From Limnomonas spitsbergensis (taxonomy: Eukaryota; Chlorophyta; Chlorophyceae; Chlamydomonadales): a stretch of 64,000 bases of DNA. The stretch spans positions 4,526,001-4,590,000 of the forward strand of contig JAYJMM010000113.1 in NCBI GenBank assembly GCA_037349105.1, read 5' to 3'. This document shows, one piece after another, positions 25,401 to 36,106 of the stretch. The translations under genes and the position numbers were made by a program. The notes under the pieces are model-generated. The model saw only the letters and a program-made list of their open reading frames with translations. It did not search any database and was not told where the DNA came from. Each line of letters starts with the position of its first letter. Within the stretch, counting starts at the first letter, position 1.

Positions 25401-28334
25401 TGTGTGACCGTGCGACTGTGTGTCTGTGTTTGCATCCCCTGGGAATTACTGGCTAGGTTGAAACTTACTCCGTTCTCGATCCTGCAGGGTGGCCTTGTGC
25501 TGGATCAGGACGGTCGGCACCCTGAGCTGCCTCTGTTGCAAGTCCTATTTCGCTCTGAGGACCTGCTGGGAAGCCTGGTCAACAAGATGGAGCTCAAGGT
25601 GTGGAGGGAGGGCAAGAAATATTCAAATATATCTTTGTGCCAGCTGTCAGGAGACAGGGGAAATGCCCCCCCACGCCCCCCAGAAGCTGCGCAACCCTTT
25701 CGCTTTAAAAGGCTTGTAGGCGCCTGCTCCCCCCACGCCTTCCTCAGCTCTTGAAACCTCTTCAATTCAGGCCATTGATAACTTCAAGTCTCCCCCTGCC
25801 CCCCCCTACTCCTCCCACAGCTCCTGAAGCCTCTGCATTTCTGGACTGTGTTCAATTAAGCCCCCCCTGATTCCCCCTCCTCCTCCTCCCACAGCTCCTG
25901 ATGCCCCTCCAGTTCAAGGCTGTCCTTGTCCTTCAGCAGAGCCATGAGGTGGCCATCACCCAGGGCTGCATGCTGGATGTCCAGTCAGGCTGCGCCTCAA
26001 TAGCAGATGACTCCATGAGCCTCAATACGCTTCTGCTCCTGAGACAGATACAGATGGAGCAGCTTGAGACGCAGCGGGAGGCGGAGAGGAGAGAAGCCCG
26101 TGTGACCAGCCTTGCGTACGTTGATCAGCCACCGCTGTCTAGGGATGCTGTCCGCACCGCGTCAGGCGCTGCCGAAGCAGGCAATCAGGTCGCGCCTCTC
26201 GATAGGCGTGGCGCTGCGCGACTTCTTTCCTTTGAGAGCCAGTTCAAGGAGGTCGAGGGTGGCAGCTTCCCAGTACAACCCGAGGAGAGGTGCTTAGGGA
26301 GCATGGCGACGCCGACAAAGTCGAGTAGCAGCATGTCTGGCCCCCATGCGTCGTCTTTCTTCACCCCCATGTGGGCGCGGAGCCCCGTCCCAGGGATGAC
26401 CTGCTTCAACAGCCCGCTCTTCTCCTTTGACAGTGATGATGAGGACAGGAGCAGCACCTTGGCCAGCAGCTCAGACACAGCTAACTTGGAGGATGCTGTG
26501 CTGCTTGGCATGCAAGACTTCACGAAGCATGACGGGCTGAAATTAGCAGATGGCCTGGTCCGCACCTCCGCACCATTCCAGCAGGCAGGCCTGCAGCACC
26601 GGCCTGTCCAGCCACTCAAGCGCCAGGCGGACGGGGCACCCTTGCAAAGGGATCCTGGGCGTGGGGCCCCGGAGGCAACTGAGGCTGGTGCTCGCCAGCA
26701 TGTGGCTCAGGAGGAGTGCGGCCCAGGAGATAAACTAGAAAAGCATGGCTCTTCTCTCCTCTGCCATCATGATCACCATCATGATTATCCTCAGGAATCG
26801 GAGGTGCCGCCCTGGCAGGAGCTGCTGCAGGTGGGGTCACATCCCTTGCATCTCATGAGGGAACATGGACGAGGGCACGAGGACACATGAGCATGCCAGT
26901 CAAAGGGGGGAAGGAAAAGAAGGGAGATTCCTAAACTGCGCCAGCAGTGCCTGTGTAATAATATGTCTCCTTTCCAGCAACCTTTAAGGCACCACCTCCA
27001 ACTGTCTCGCTCTCGTAATCAAGCATTGAAGCATCAAACAGAGTCTATATAACAAGATCGTCCACTCTATTCATTACAAGATCGTCCACTCTATTCAGTA
27101 AAATATCGTCCACTCTATCCATTACAAGATCGTCCACTCTATTTATTACAAGATCGTTCACTCTATTTATGACAAGATCATTCACTCTATTTCCACGGCC
27201 TTGTTCCAGGTGGTCCAGCAAACTACTGTGGTGACCGAGGTCTATGACTACAGGGTACCTGACCTGGTGCAGGGACTCCAGCACTTTTCCGAGTTCATCC
27301 TGACCAATGATGTCGCCTCCCAGCTGCTGGCCCTCATCGGCTGCTGCCCTGAGCGCCATGACGTGTACCACGAGCTGCTATGGTGAGACTATGCAGGGTT
27401 TGGGGGGTCTGGGGGGGGATCCAAACAGCTTTCGTTACTGGAGCTGGTGAAGGGTGGCACGGGTGACCTGATTTCGCTAGGCTGAGGATGGGCATGTGCC
27501 AGTGTTTATTCTTAGCGCGAAGCAGACTACCTTTGGAGGGCCGTTGGGTAGCCATGACTGGGCCTATCGGGATGCAAAATATTCCAGCCTGAGGCTATGA
27601 GGATGGTTGCATCACGCCCCCTGAGCCAATTCTTGCGATGCAGCTGTACCTGTAGGGATGGTTGCCGGCTTGCCGCCCTGTAGCTGTAGCTGCAGCTGCA
27701 GCTGCAGCTATAGGCATGGTTGACGCGATGTGGCTGTAGCTACAGCTGTAGGGATGGTTGCACCAGGCCCCCTGAGCCAATTGCCGCGATGCAGCTGAAC
27801 TGTAGCTGAAGCATCCTACCAAAAAAAATGAAGTGTGCGCTCATGCAGGCCTCGTGGAAACCAAATCTCCGTTCGTCTGGTCGGCACGGTTATTGGCGAG
27901 GTGAGGGGCGTTATGTGCCGTCCTGTTTCTGCTGTCCCCCCTGTCTTTCTGTCTCGGTAGTTTGCTTGTATAGTCCCTCCAGTTGCAACAAATCGAAATG
28001 TGTTGTGCATGCCACGCAGCCCAGTTCATGCGAAGTGCCTGGCGTGGATCTTAAGGTCCAGTTCCCAACTCCCTTGCAGGACGAATGCATCAGCTTCTAT
28101 GAGGCTTCTCGGCGCACGCTACTAATGGGGGAGGTGCTGATTGGCTATGTGCTGACGGATGGAAAGGAGACGGTACTCAACCCGCCTGACAAGGCTGCAT
28201 GTTCCGTTTCGTGGCGCCTGGTGGATGTGCTGCTCACAATTGCATGGGGCGGGGGCAGGGGCCGCCCTGGCGACTGGCATGGAGATGAGGTGCATCTTGC
28301 AGAGCCGGAATCAGAGTCCGAGTCAGACGGGTAG
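19412..28334 (+). CDS. CASTOR/POLLUX (DMI1)-like ion channel with RCK domains
   Basis: Fifteen phase-consistent exons encode about 1248 aa: 19412-19747, 19864-19955, 20105-20214, 20498-20615, 20993-21062, 21302-21450, 22165-22288, 23132-23269, 23763-23958, 24206-25092, 25488-25598, 25895-26830, 27210-27382, 27849-27900 and 28080-28334. Plant relatives are nuclear-envelope cation channels. Membrane segments are VRLLVGILLLGTIALTLFTY and FFGILTAALITVGALALFIA, then a pore-like segment and MVSIGGMLVTALLLSLVSDA. The family signature DAIGNKVDDLRKGKSAV leads into the first RCK fold (LIIGWSEKIWTL, IVILSDKDKEDMDEEI, TIIILANESTPEHSDAN). A second fold begins FLVLGWCRDMAGLIRLFGEA. The end (ISFYEASRRTLLMGEVLIGY) matches the family C-terminus. 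Exon 10 adds four PWWDRV-containing repeats, and exon 12 a long low-complexity insert. Intron 8 has a GC donor. ATG 19463 is an alternative start. Confidence 0.9.
20248..20385 (+). repeat. Dispersed repeat family B, diverged copy (channel intron 3)
   Basis: Begins with CAGCTACAGCTTAGCTAC and GGCCTCCGGCCAGAGGCCA and ends near ACTCCCACTGAAAGTGG. The match to other copies is weak in the middle. Confidence 0.45.
20650..20807 (+). repeat. Dispersed repeat family B, copy in channel intron 4
   Basis: About 160 bp running from a doubled CAGCTAC motif through TTGGGCCACCGGTGGCAGG, CGGTCAAGGTATGGTC and CCAAAGGTGGTCTGGTG. This is one of the best-preserved copies of the family and sits wholly inside an intron. 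Confidence 0.7.
21120..21212. repeat. AT-rich palindromic cluster in channel intron 5
   Basis: Alternating TATACGGTATATAC-type words occur in both orientations within about 90 bases, so several overlapping hairpins are possible. It lies just upstream of an interstitial telomere-like motif in the same intron. Confidence 0.6.
21255..21272 (+). repeat. Interstitial telomere-like motif
   Basis: Two and a half units of CCCTAAA, the complement of the plant/green-algal telomere repeat TTTAGGG, lie in channel intron 5 about 30 bases before the next exon. Confidence 0.7.
21600..21811 (+). repeat. 21-bp tandem array in channel intron 6
   Basis: About ten head-to-tail copies of a 21-bp unit with core TGTACAGGCTGTAATTGG; some units have TATAAT in place of TGTAAT. 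The array keeps both strands open in several frames, which produces artefactual repetitive open frames. It is not CRISPR: there are no unique spacers. Confidence 0.9.
22311..22490 (+). repeat. Dispersed repeat family B, copy in channel intron 7
   Basis: Starts with three CAGCTACC/CAGTTACC words and continues through TGCTTGGGCCACCGGCCG, GGTCAAGGTTTGATCGG and CCCAGTGGAGGCTGC to CCAAAGGTACTCTGGCGC. Confidence 0.7.
22818..22955 (+). repeat. Dispersed repeat family B, second copy in channel intron 7
   Basis: Shares ATCAAGGCCTATGGCC, CTGCTTGGGCCACCGGCCG and CCAAGTGGAGGCGGCCTGG with the copy about 500 bp upstream in the same intron. The 5' CAGCTAC words are lost. Confidence 0.65.
22966..23129 (+). 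repeat. 15-bp minisatellite abutting a channel 3' splice site
   Basis: About eleven units of a CCATGCTCCCCTGCC-type repeat run almost to the acceptor at 23131, so the repeat itself supplies the polypyrimidine tract of exon 8. Confidence 0.85.
23270..23580 (+). repeat. G-rich minisatellite starting at a channel 5' splice site
   Basis: About eight imperfect units of ~30-40 bp with cores AGCTGCAAGCTAGGGGG and GGGGCGATC fill the start of intron 8, directly after its GC donor. Runs of 6-9 G give G-quadruplex potential on the transcript. Confidence 0.8.
25262..25462 (+). repeat. Three-unit ~66-bp tandem repeat in channel intron 10
   Basis: Three copies share TGTGTGACTGTGCGACTG, TTGCATCCCCTGG and AATTACTGGCTAGG. 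The last copy ends about 25 bases before the acceptor of exon 11. Confidence 0.85.
27053..27192 (+). repeat. 24-bp tandem array in channel intron 12
   Basis: About six units with core ACAAGATCGTCCACTCTATT end some 17 bases before the acceptor of exon 13. Later units vary at two or three positions. Confidence 0.9.
27497..27800. repeat. Mixed repeats in channel intron 13
   Basis: A short minus-oriented fragment of family B (27497-27560, CTACCTTTGGAGGGCCG) is followed by duplicated text sharing CCCCCTGAGCCAATT, GCGATGCAGCTG and GTAGGGATGGTTG, with a (CTGCAG)n-like palindromic core at 27680-27710. Confidence 0.6.
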
Positions 28335-30440
28335 CGCTTCATGTACTCATTTATGAGATTTCAGCACCTTCAGCATCTTATGAGCATTATTCGCTGCTCG
28401 ATGTTCCGTCAGATTTTGCTCGGCAAACATTTTGCCCTAGGATGGGGTAGCGCTGGGGTCCCCAATGGTGAGGGCAAGCTTGGCTTACAGAAATCCCCGG
28501 ACTGATTCCTCAAACTAAATACGGCACACCGGTAATTAATTATTAATGATACATTTATGTGTTACATGTTAATATGTACCTACTAGTATCAGACATTCCC
28601 TTTTGGGTGGATAGATGGGGACCCTTTGTTCGTGGCTGTATAAACCATGTTAAAATGCAAGCCAGCTTAACAGATCTACCCTAGTCCCTATGTCCCTGCC
28701 TACACCCCTCGTGACTTGGCAGCAAGACAGCGCTGAACCCAGCACTCAAGTCTGCCATCAGGATCATCCTCTCCACCCTGCTAGCTCTTCAGTGAGAGAT
28801 ATGTATCATCTTTGGCTTTGACTAAGCAAAGAAGGAGGCCGGCCGCCCAGACCTAGAAAACCTGAGGCGCTGACACAAAAGAACAGCCCGGGTGTGCATG
28901 TGGACTTCATCGTCAGCTAATAAAGGCTAGTAGGATCAGTAAGGTACCGTAAACTCTTCTCGTGACAACTGCATAGGCAAATGTGGATCCGAGGATTGGA
29001 AACCCATTCCCCATAACAGTCAAAGCCAGGGGTCGTATTTTACTCGTCTGGGAGTGAAGTAGGTTTAGCCAGTGACAGCAGTGACATACGGTCTGGGCCC
29101 TGCCCCAAAAGTTCTGTCACGCAGGCGCCCTAGTGTATGCTTGGGGTCAATGGAAACTAAATGCAAGAGTGGAGAGAGATAGAGTCGAGTAAGTGTAGTT
29201 CACTAGTGCAGTGCGTAGTGAGGTATACAAGTGTATCACCCCTCTCTTCATTTTAGTTCCTTCTTTACTCCCTTCTGAACAGTTGGGCGCCGAGCTTTGA
29301 GCGGGCCCAGAGGTGTAACGTTATTGACCAGTGTATCACAGTGAGAATTGTGGCAGAAAATAACCAGCAAGCTCCATACCGGTATTCAAATTGAAACACT
29401 CCTTGATACCGGTAACTGGGAGTTACTTGTTGCAGAAACGATTGTTACTTGGATTTACGTTGCTTGCTGTAGCTTGTGACCAAGGGTGCTCTTTCCTTGA
29501 CCTAGGATGATGGTGTTGGCAATTTTCGCGTGCTACTTGACGGCTTGGGTCCCATGCCCATAGAGACAACATGTACAAAAGTGTCAATCTATTGCACTTA
29601 AAGAAAACCAAATTGGAAGTGAAAAGGTCCTGGATTTCCGTGCGAATGTGTCGCTTTACCACCCAGTGGTGATGAGGCGAGCAGCTCGGAGGACGATCAT
29701 GAAGTTGATATCTAGTCTCAGGAATGGCTGCTGATGACACTATGCATGGTTGGTAGTAGATAAATTAGTGCTACTGCAAGACAGCTGGAAAAAAAAAGTA
29801 CCATCAGGGCCACAGCGAGAAGGACTAGTTGCCTTGGTCGGGCTCAAAAAATGCGTTGATTGCTTGAGGATCCCTCAGGTTTCTAAAGCTTATTATGATC
29901 GATATGAGGCAGGGGCAAGATATGAAGTGTGCATGGAGAGAGCCGGGCTCCTAGGCAGCAGTCATTCTAAGCGTGAACAAACAAACCCCATAGCCTGGAA
30001 ATGCGTGAGAGAACACCCATTAGTTTATAACGGTGCAGATTTGCATACCTGCTGGGCCCTGCTGAACGCTCAACCGCGTGGCACCCATAAGTGCGGTGCA
30101 GTCACATGTCATGGCATTAAAACATCAAAGAGGTCTATTCACCGCTGGCCGCAAGCCAGGATGACGTACTACCTAGCGCTAAACAGGGCTCATGCACTAG
30201 CACAGTATATAGTGTCGATAAATGAATGGGTTCAAAAGCTGAGGAAGGCGAATGAAGTATTTTAAAGATATATTTTGCCTACACACCAAAACCTAGGCAT
30301 CAAATGTTTATTTCAGGACATCAAGACGACAAGATCCATATAATTTTTTCAACTAGCAAAAACAGCAGACTGCCTAGAGAGGCAAGGTAGCTGGTAGGCA
30401 CATGAGATTCAGCTCCTCCGCAACAGCCCGGCGAGTCGCG
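28335..30440. other. Convergent intergenic region with family A fragments
   Basis: Spacer between the 3' ends of the channel gene (+) and the ABHD17-like gene (-). A minus-oriented family A copy lies at about 29240-29330 (GGGCGCCGAGC, GGGCCCAGAGGTGTAACG). A second fragment at about 30030-30095 has GCATACCTGCTGGGCCCTGC. The 171-codon plus frame at 29750-30265 spans that fragment and has no family resemblance. TACCGGTA occurs at about 29378 and 29407. Confidence 0.5.
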
Positions 30441-32824
30441 TCATGTCGGCAGTGGGCTTGCCGCCGCCACAACTGCTCTACCAGGAGATGCACCGGCCGC
30501 AGAGGCAGTTGCAGTGTCGGCCAGCAGAGCAGCAGTCACCGACGCGACAAAGCTCTCCAACGTGGGCAGGTACTGCGGACACATTTCCAGGTTCTGCACC
30601 AGAGCAAGGCGGCAGTTAAGCTTTCAATCTACATGCTCATGAAAGCTTGACCTCAAAGGGAGGGATTAGAACATGGAAGGTATGTACTTAACCCACCAAT
30701 GGCACCATCTGTTGCGGCGGGTAGCATGCCCCATTTTATTTTGTTTGGTGCAGGTTTTCCGCAAACCAGGATGGGAATCCGCGGAGAAGACTAGAAGGAG
30801 CCCCTTCAAATAAGGCAGCAATGGCAGTATCCATTGAGAAATCCACCCATATCAGACTTCAACCCCTAAACCCGATCCCACGTCCAATCCATTCCTCCCC
30901 CGAACGCACCTGGTGGTTGTATCCCTCGGCCCAGAGAGGTTCCACCTTGTTCTTACACAGCTCATGCAGCCGCAACCCACACGAGAAGCTAATGACCTCA
31001 TCATCAGTGCCCTGTGAGGGAAGAGAGGCAGGGAAATTTAGTGGGTCCAGTGCATGGCCGCTGAACCAGCAGATCAGCAACAAATCCTATTGCGCATAAA
31101 TCACACATCATGCCCTGAGACCTTGGGCTAGAGTAGTATCCCTGGATGCTACCGAGTCTAAGGCTATACAGATGTACAGTGCTGTACATCTATATAATGG
31201 ACAGTGTAATGTATCTTAAGGATATGTTGAGGAGAATTTGACAGTACTGAGCGAGGCGGGGCCCTTTACACTGCGATGCTCTAATCCATATTCAATGTGA
31301 TAGCAGAGTGCTAAAGCTAGCCCTGATGCCTCATGCCGCTCACTACCTTGAATCAAACCCTTATCAATTATTTAGTTATTTTCCTACCGCCAGGCCATGG
31401 CTCTTGATCACCCGAATGTACAAGCTACCCCAGGTGGCTCAGGACTCACATGCATAACAAGTGTGGGCGCCTGGATCTTGGGTGCCATCAGGTGGTTGGG
31501 GTACACGTCCGCAAAGGAGGGCCACCACTTAAGACCTGGGCTGAGAACGCGGACACCACTCAGCAGAGGGCTGTGCAGGACAACCCCTCCGAGGTCCCGG
31601 ACCTGAGCCCCCAGGTAGGCCTAATTGGAACACAGCGTGGCATGGGCGTGGGCGGGGTGGTTGAGAAGGGAGGCATTATCTCATGGCTGGGGCTGCATGA
31701 GGGGGGCTACAGGGGCAAAATCTTTGATGGTCATCTTCGAAGTAACTGAAAATATAGCCTAGTTGATATGGTGGAAAGAGTTTGAAAACTTCTCAAGATC
31801 CAGAAGATGTACTCAAAGAGTATCAGATCAGCAGTGTGCAAATTAGAGACTTACTGTTGGTCCAGTGCCCACACTCTGCCCATAAAGGATGATGCTCTTA
31901 GGAGGAAGTTTCATTTCCTGCGCAAGGCATCAAAATGTTAGCAATGAGTGCGAAAGGGGTATCGCTCAAGCATGCAAGCTAAATAAAACTCTCACCACGA
32001 CCAAGTAGTTGTACACAGCTGTCACATCTGCTAGGGTATGTCCAACACTGGGCATTTCTCCAGAGCTGCAGCCGTAGCCAGTGTAGTCGTATCCCATGCT
32101 GTACCATCACACATTCAAATCTTCGTCAGATGAAACCGTGTACAAGAGAGCTTTTGCATGGCCGTTTTAAGACGGCCCAAAGCTTGAAGCTGTGATGGCT
32201 TCCCTCTAGATTTAAGAGAGCAAGAGGACTGGGCTGATAGAACAAGTGAATTGCCTCCATACCGGTACTTACACATTGACTTTTAGAAGCTTGGAGATCT
32301 CCCTGCAGGGAGAACAGTTCCAGGATTGTCTCGAGAACTTTGTAGAAAATTCTGCATGGACAAAGCGGTGCAGGAACATTCATGCGCTTGACAGGCTACC
32401 CACCTGTACACCGGGAGCATTTGTCCCAAGTCCACAGCATTACCGTGGCTGTACAGAATGGTAATTTTTGCTGGATTGTGTGACGATTTCCATCGATATG
32501 GGACATACGCAGCTACTATGGTTGACCCCCCTCCATGCCCTCCTTTCTTCGTTTCTTTCGTCGCAATCTTCTTCACTATGCATTGCAAGACTCTTGGGAT
32601 GTCCCTACGCAGGAGATTGAAGACCCGGGTGGGGCTCGGCACAATTTGCAATCTCCGAGTCCAATGTAGCAACGCTTGCTTGCTTACGAGGTTGAAGGCT
32701 GGATGTATAAATCCCCAGTCCCATCTAGATGTTCTGCTACTTTGTATGTAGAAGGCCGAGGAGGAAAGAATGCAAGCTTGCCGCTAATATGTTCTACGAA
32801 GCGGCCCCAAGGCCCGGGCGCCAT
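30441..32824 (-). CDS. ABHD17-like alpha/beta hydrolase (depalmitoylase family)
   Basis: Eight exons encode 335 aa: 32824-32688, 32652-32404, 32302-32273, 32098-31996, 31917-31855, 31620-31450, 31011-30910 and 30593-30441. Animal ABHD17 proteins are serine hydrolases that remove palmitate from membrane proteins. Visible family features are [14 protein letters not shown] at the N-terminus, [32 protein letters not shown], the nucleophile [23 protein letters not shown], the acid in GTDDEVISF, and the histidine in [13 protein letters not shown]. Serine, aspartate and histidine of the triad are therefore all present. The N-terminal Cys cluster that is palmitoylated in animal ABHD17 is not seen with this start, so membrane targeting may differ. 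Exon 3 is only 30 nt, but its phases fit both neighbours. The tail after residue ~300 is Ala-rich and unlike other members. The gene is divergent from the PHD/GATA gene. Confidence 0.9.
31126..31262 (+). repeat. Dispersed repeat family C, copy in an ABHD17-like intron
   Basis: About 137 bp that reappears in reverse complement at 58729-58868. Shared landmarks are TCCCTGGATGCTAC, GAGTCTAAGGC, ATAATGGACAGTGTA, AGGATATGTTGAGGAGA and CAGTACTGAGCGAGGCG. Both copies lie inside introns. Confidence 0.85.
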
Positions 32825-33568
32825 TACACATAGATTGTTGTGTGTGCCTGTCCGCTGAGCTTGAGCACTGGCGTTAGGTGTCACGGCCCACACATATGAC
32901 ACATCGCAATGCTCCTTCAATTGTGGGCCTGCCACCGGAGGGAGGCAAGGACAAGGAGGCCAAGTTTACATTTTTCACGGGACAGTGGGATGGAATTTTT
33001 TCTTCGAGGCAGACTTAGCCATCACTGAGGGAAAAGGAGATCCATGATTGCAAAGTGACAGTTTGTTACCTGACAAAAAAAAACTGCATTGACACGCACA
33101 TTGTCCTGTTGGTCGAGAGCAACTGACGCAAAACACGCGAGGTACGATGGATCCAAACACAGAAAGCGAGGTTTACCAGCAACTCTGTACAGGTGGCTAT
33201 GGTACAGGCATCCGTGCCCAGAGCGACGTCGGATGGGGGTGTATATTCAAATGCTGACTGTGATATGACTGATACCCTGATATGCGAAAAACGCGAGGCC
33301 TTGCCAGTTTTCGCCTCCGGCTGTTGATTATATTATTTCAGTCTCCAAGGCATGCAGTTCTTGTAGAGAATCCTTGCAAAATCCGCTTGAGATCTGGAAA
33401 GTTGAGGCTCATGACCCATTTCCCCCCTCAAAGATGCACAAAAGAGCTGGGTGTAGCGCAGCTGCCGCATGCAGCAGAAACATCCCAACTTCCCTCTGAA
33501 CTGCTGATGTGGGTTGCTCGGCCGAATTGCTCTATATTCTCATGCAGGGATCCTGTGACAACCCGCTG
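32825..33568. promoter_or_regulatory. Shared upstream region of the ABHD17-like and PHD/GATA genes
   Basis: A 744-bp gap between divergent starts, presumed to contain both promoters and 5' UTRs. Short open frames here have no resemblance to known proteins. Extra 5' exons of either gene could lie here. Confidence 0.4.
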
Positions 33569-36051
33569 ATGGCCTCCAGTGGTGTGGGCAACGACAAGAT
33601 CGGCAGCCAACAGGATGAGGTACCGAGCAAGAGGTTGAGAGGTGTCCCCCTGCTGTAATAAAAATATCGTACTACGGTACCCCTAGGTTACAGGGGGAAA
33701 AGCCCCATTGTCCCCCCTTTCTCCTGCTGGAGGTTCTGATATGGGTGGTACTAAGGTTGGTCCAGGATTTGTACTGGAGGCATACTTGTAGCATTAAATC
33801 AGGCCATTCAGGTGCAATGATGATGCAGCTTTGTAGGAGGCCGCATGCTGCCATTTCCCACTTACCACTGACCAGAAGCAGGAAATTGATCTCTGATGCT
33901 GCGAAATGCCTCCGATGGTGATGCTTGTGATAAAAACAACTACCCATGGACTCATCAATCCTGGGTCATGGCCCAGATCCTCTCGACACCCTGGTAATGT
34001 GACCTTCATACTTGCCTATCGGTATTCTATGGGAGTCGAGACTCGATCATCGTACCAAATTGCAAATGTCGATCCCCACCCTCACCGCAGACATTCGAGC
34101 AAGGGCTCGTCACTCCTATGGGCGCAGATCCAAGCCCAGATCATCAGCTCTCTACCCATGCAGAGCATCCATCGGGGCAAGATACCACAAGGAGCGATGT
34201 CTTGCCAACTGACCAGCAGCAACAGCAGCCAGCCCCCATAGGCATGGGAGTACCTGATCCAGCTAGCAGCCGCACGCCTGAGATTCTAAGTGCTGCCTCA
34301 TACGGTGAGATAATTTTCAAAAACGGTGTCACCCCACGTGACACTTGCCAGCCTTGAAATGCCTTGGACAAGCCTGAGGGGTTTTCACTCCACAGACGGG
34401 CTGAAGCACACTCTAGGGGGCAGCTGCCTGAAGCCTATTTGGGACGAGCATATTTTACCACACTCAAACTTTTGCTGGAAGGCAATTATATAAATATTTG
34501 ACTGACATACAACCATATTGCTTGACCAGCATCCTCCTTAGACTGCAAGTAATAGGAACCTGATCAGGAGGCCAAAGCAGCTGTAGATCGAGCAGTGCAT
34601 CATTAACAAGCCTGGTTTACACACATCTGAGCATTGAATGAAGAGGCTTCGAATTCCTGCTGCTGAACAAAGAATCAGGGCAAATACTGCTGTTTTGCAT
34701 TGTAGATGCTACCGCTTCCAAGGAGACAGACGTTACCCCAAGCAAAGCTGAGGAGCCAAGTCTGACTGCTGTGGCTGAATTTGGATCCCAGCAGGAACCT
34801 CTATGTCAAGCGCCTGAGGTTCGGGATTGCTCCCCAGCGCTGATGCCGCTCATGAACCGCAGGACTGGAAGCAATTTGGAACTGGGAGTCAGAACCAGCC
34901 GCAGAATTGGGGCAGAAGGCCTGGTGTTGGACGGCGCAAGGGCTGCTGAAACATCCGCAGGTTTCAGATCCTCACTGTCGTTCAGAAACCACCCTTCTCC
35001 TCCAGCAAGCACTGGCCACGCACCAGGTGAGAGGGAATAAATCGTCCAAACTTCACACCGTAAGTGTTCTTTGCCTTCGCGTATGCAAATAATTTAAGTT
35101 GTTTTTCACCGCAGGGCCAAAAAGTAGTTTTTATTAAGCCGATGGGGCCATTGATAGTTGAAAATTAATCTGCAAAGCCTCTCATCTGGAAATTGGTGCC
35201 TCGCTAGTGTAAGGCGTAGCACCTGCAGAAGAAATGGGGAACGCACAGAGCAAAGCGATCAGGATAACGGAACGTGCTGGCAGTTCAATGAATGTGCTGT
35301 CTGATGTCAGCCAGCAAAAATCAAACAGCTGTACTGGATCTGCTAAGAGCAAGCCCAAATCCCATACCATAATTTATACTTTACAGCTGTAGGATTGCTG
35401 TAGGCATAACCTGTACCTGTCCCCTATTCTCTGTTTTCTAGGTTATGGAGCCCCCGGCAGCGGCTTGATACCCTCCGCCCCTCAGGCTGTTGACCATGAT
35501 CCGCAACGCCCGACCTTGCTGCCAAAGGGTCGGACTCTGCACCATTCCTCTAGACACCCCTCACGCCTGGAGCCATTTCCATTACATCCATTCCAAGAGA
35601 TCCGGAACGGCTTTCAGATGGGCTGGCCCCCTGCAGGCTCCACCACCTTCTCTGCAGTTTATGACAAGGAGAAGCTGCAACAGCAACAGCTATTGCTACA
35701 GCTACAGCAGCAACAGCAACAGCTACAGCTACAGCTACAGCTACAGCTACAGCAGCAGTGCATGGGCCAGCTTCCCGTGGGGCCGGGAGCTCCATCCCCT
35801 TGGATAGCCCTCACCCCTGAACAATATCGACTGGAGGGCCGCTACCTGGGGCAGGCGTATTCACCCACCTCCGCAGGAGAGCAGGGTCGTATGCTGCGTC
35901 TGCAGTCAGACCTTTTGGGCGGCGGCAGAAGCGTGGGCGGACTTGTTGCCACTGGCGCTGGCACTGCAGACCTGGGTTGGCAGACGGAAAGCACATCTGC
36001 TGTGCCTACCTTGGGCACCGCTCGTGGTGCTTGGACATCGCTGACACTGTT

Positions 36052-36106
<55 letters not shown>

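Noticed and set aside
29750..30265. 171-codon plus-strand open frame between two genes
   Set aside because: It runs through a family A repeat fragment, has no recognisable domain and lacks splice partners.
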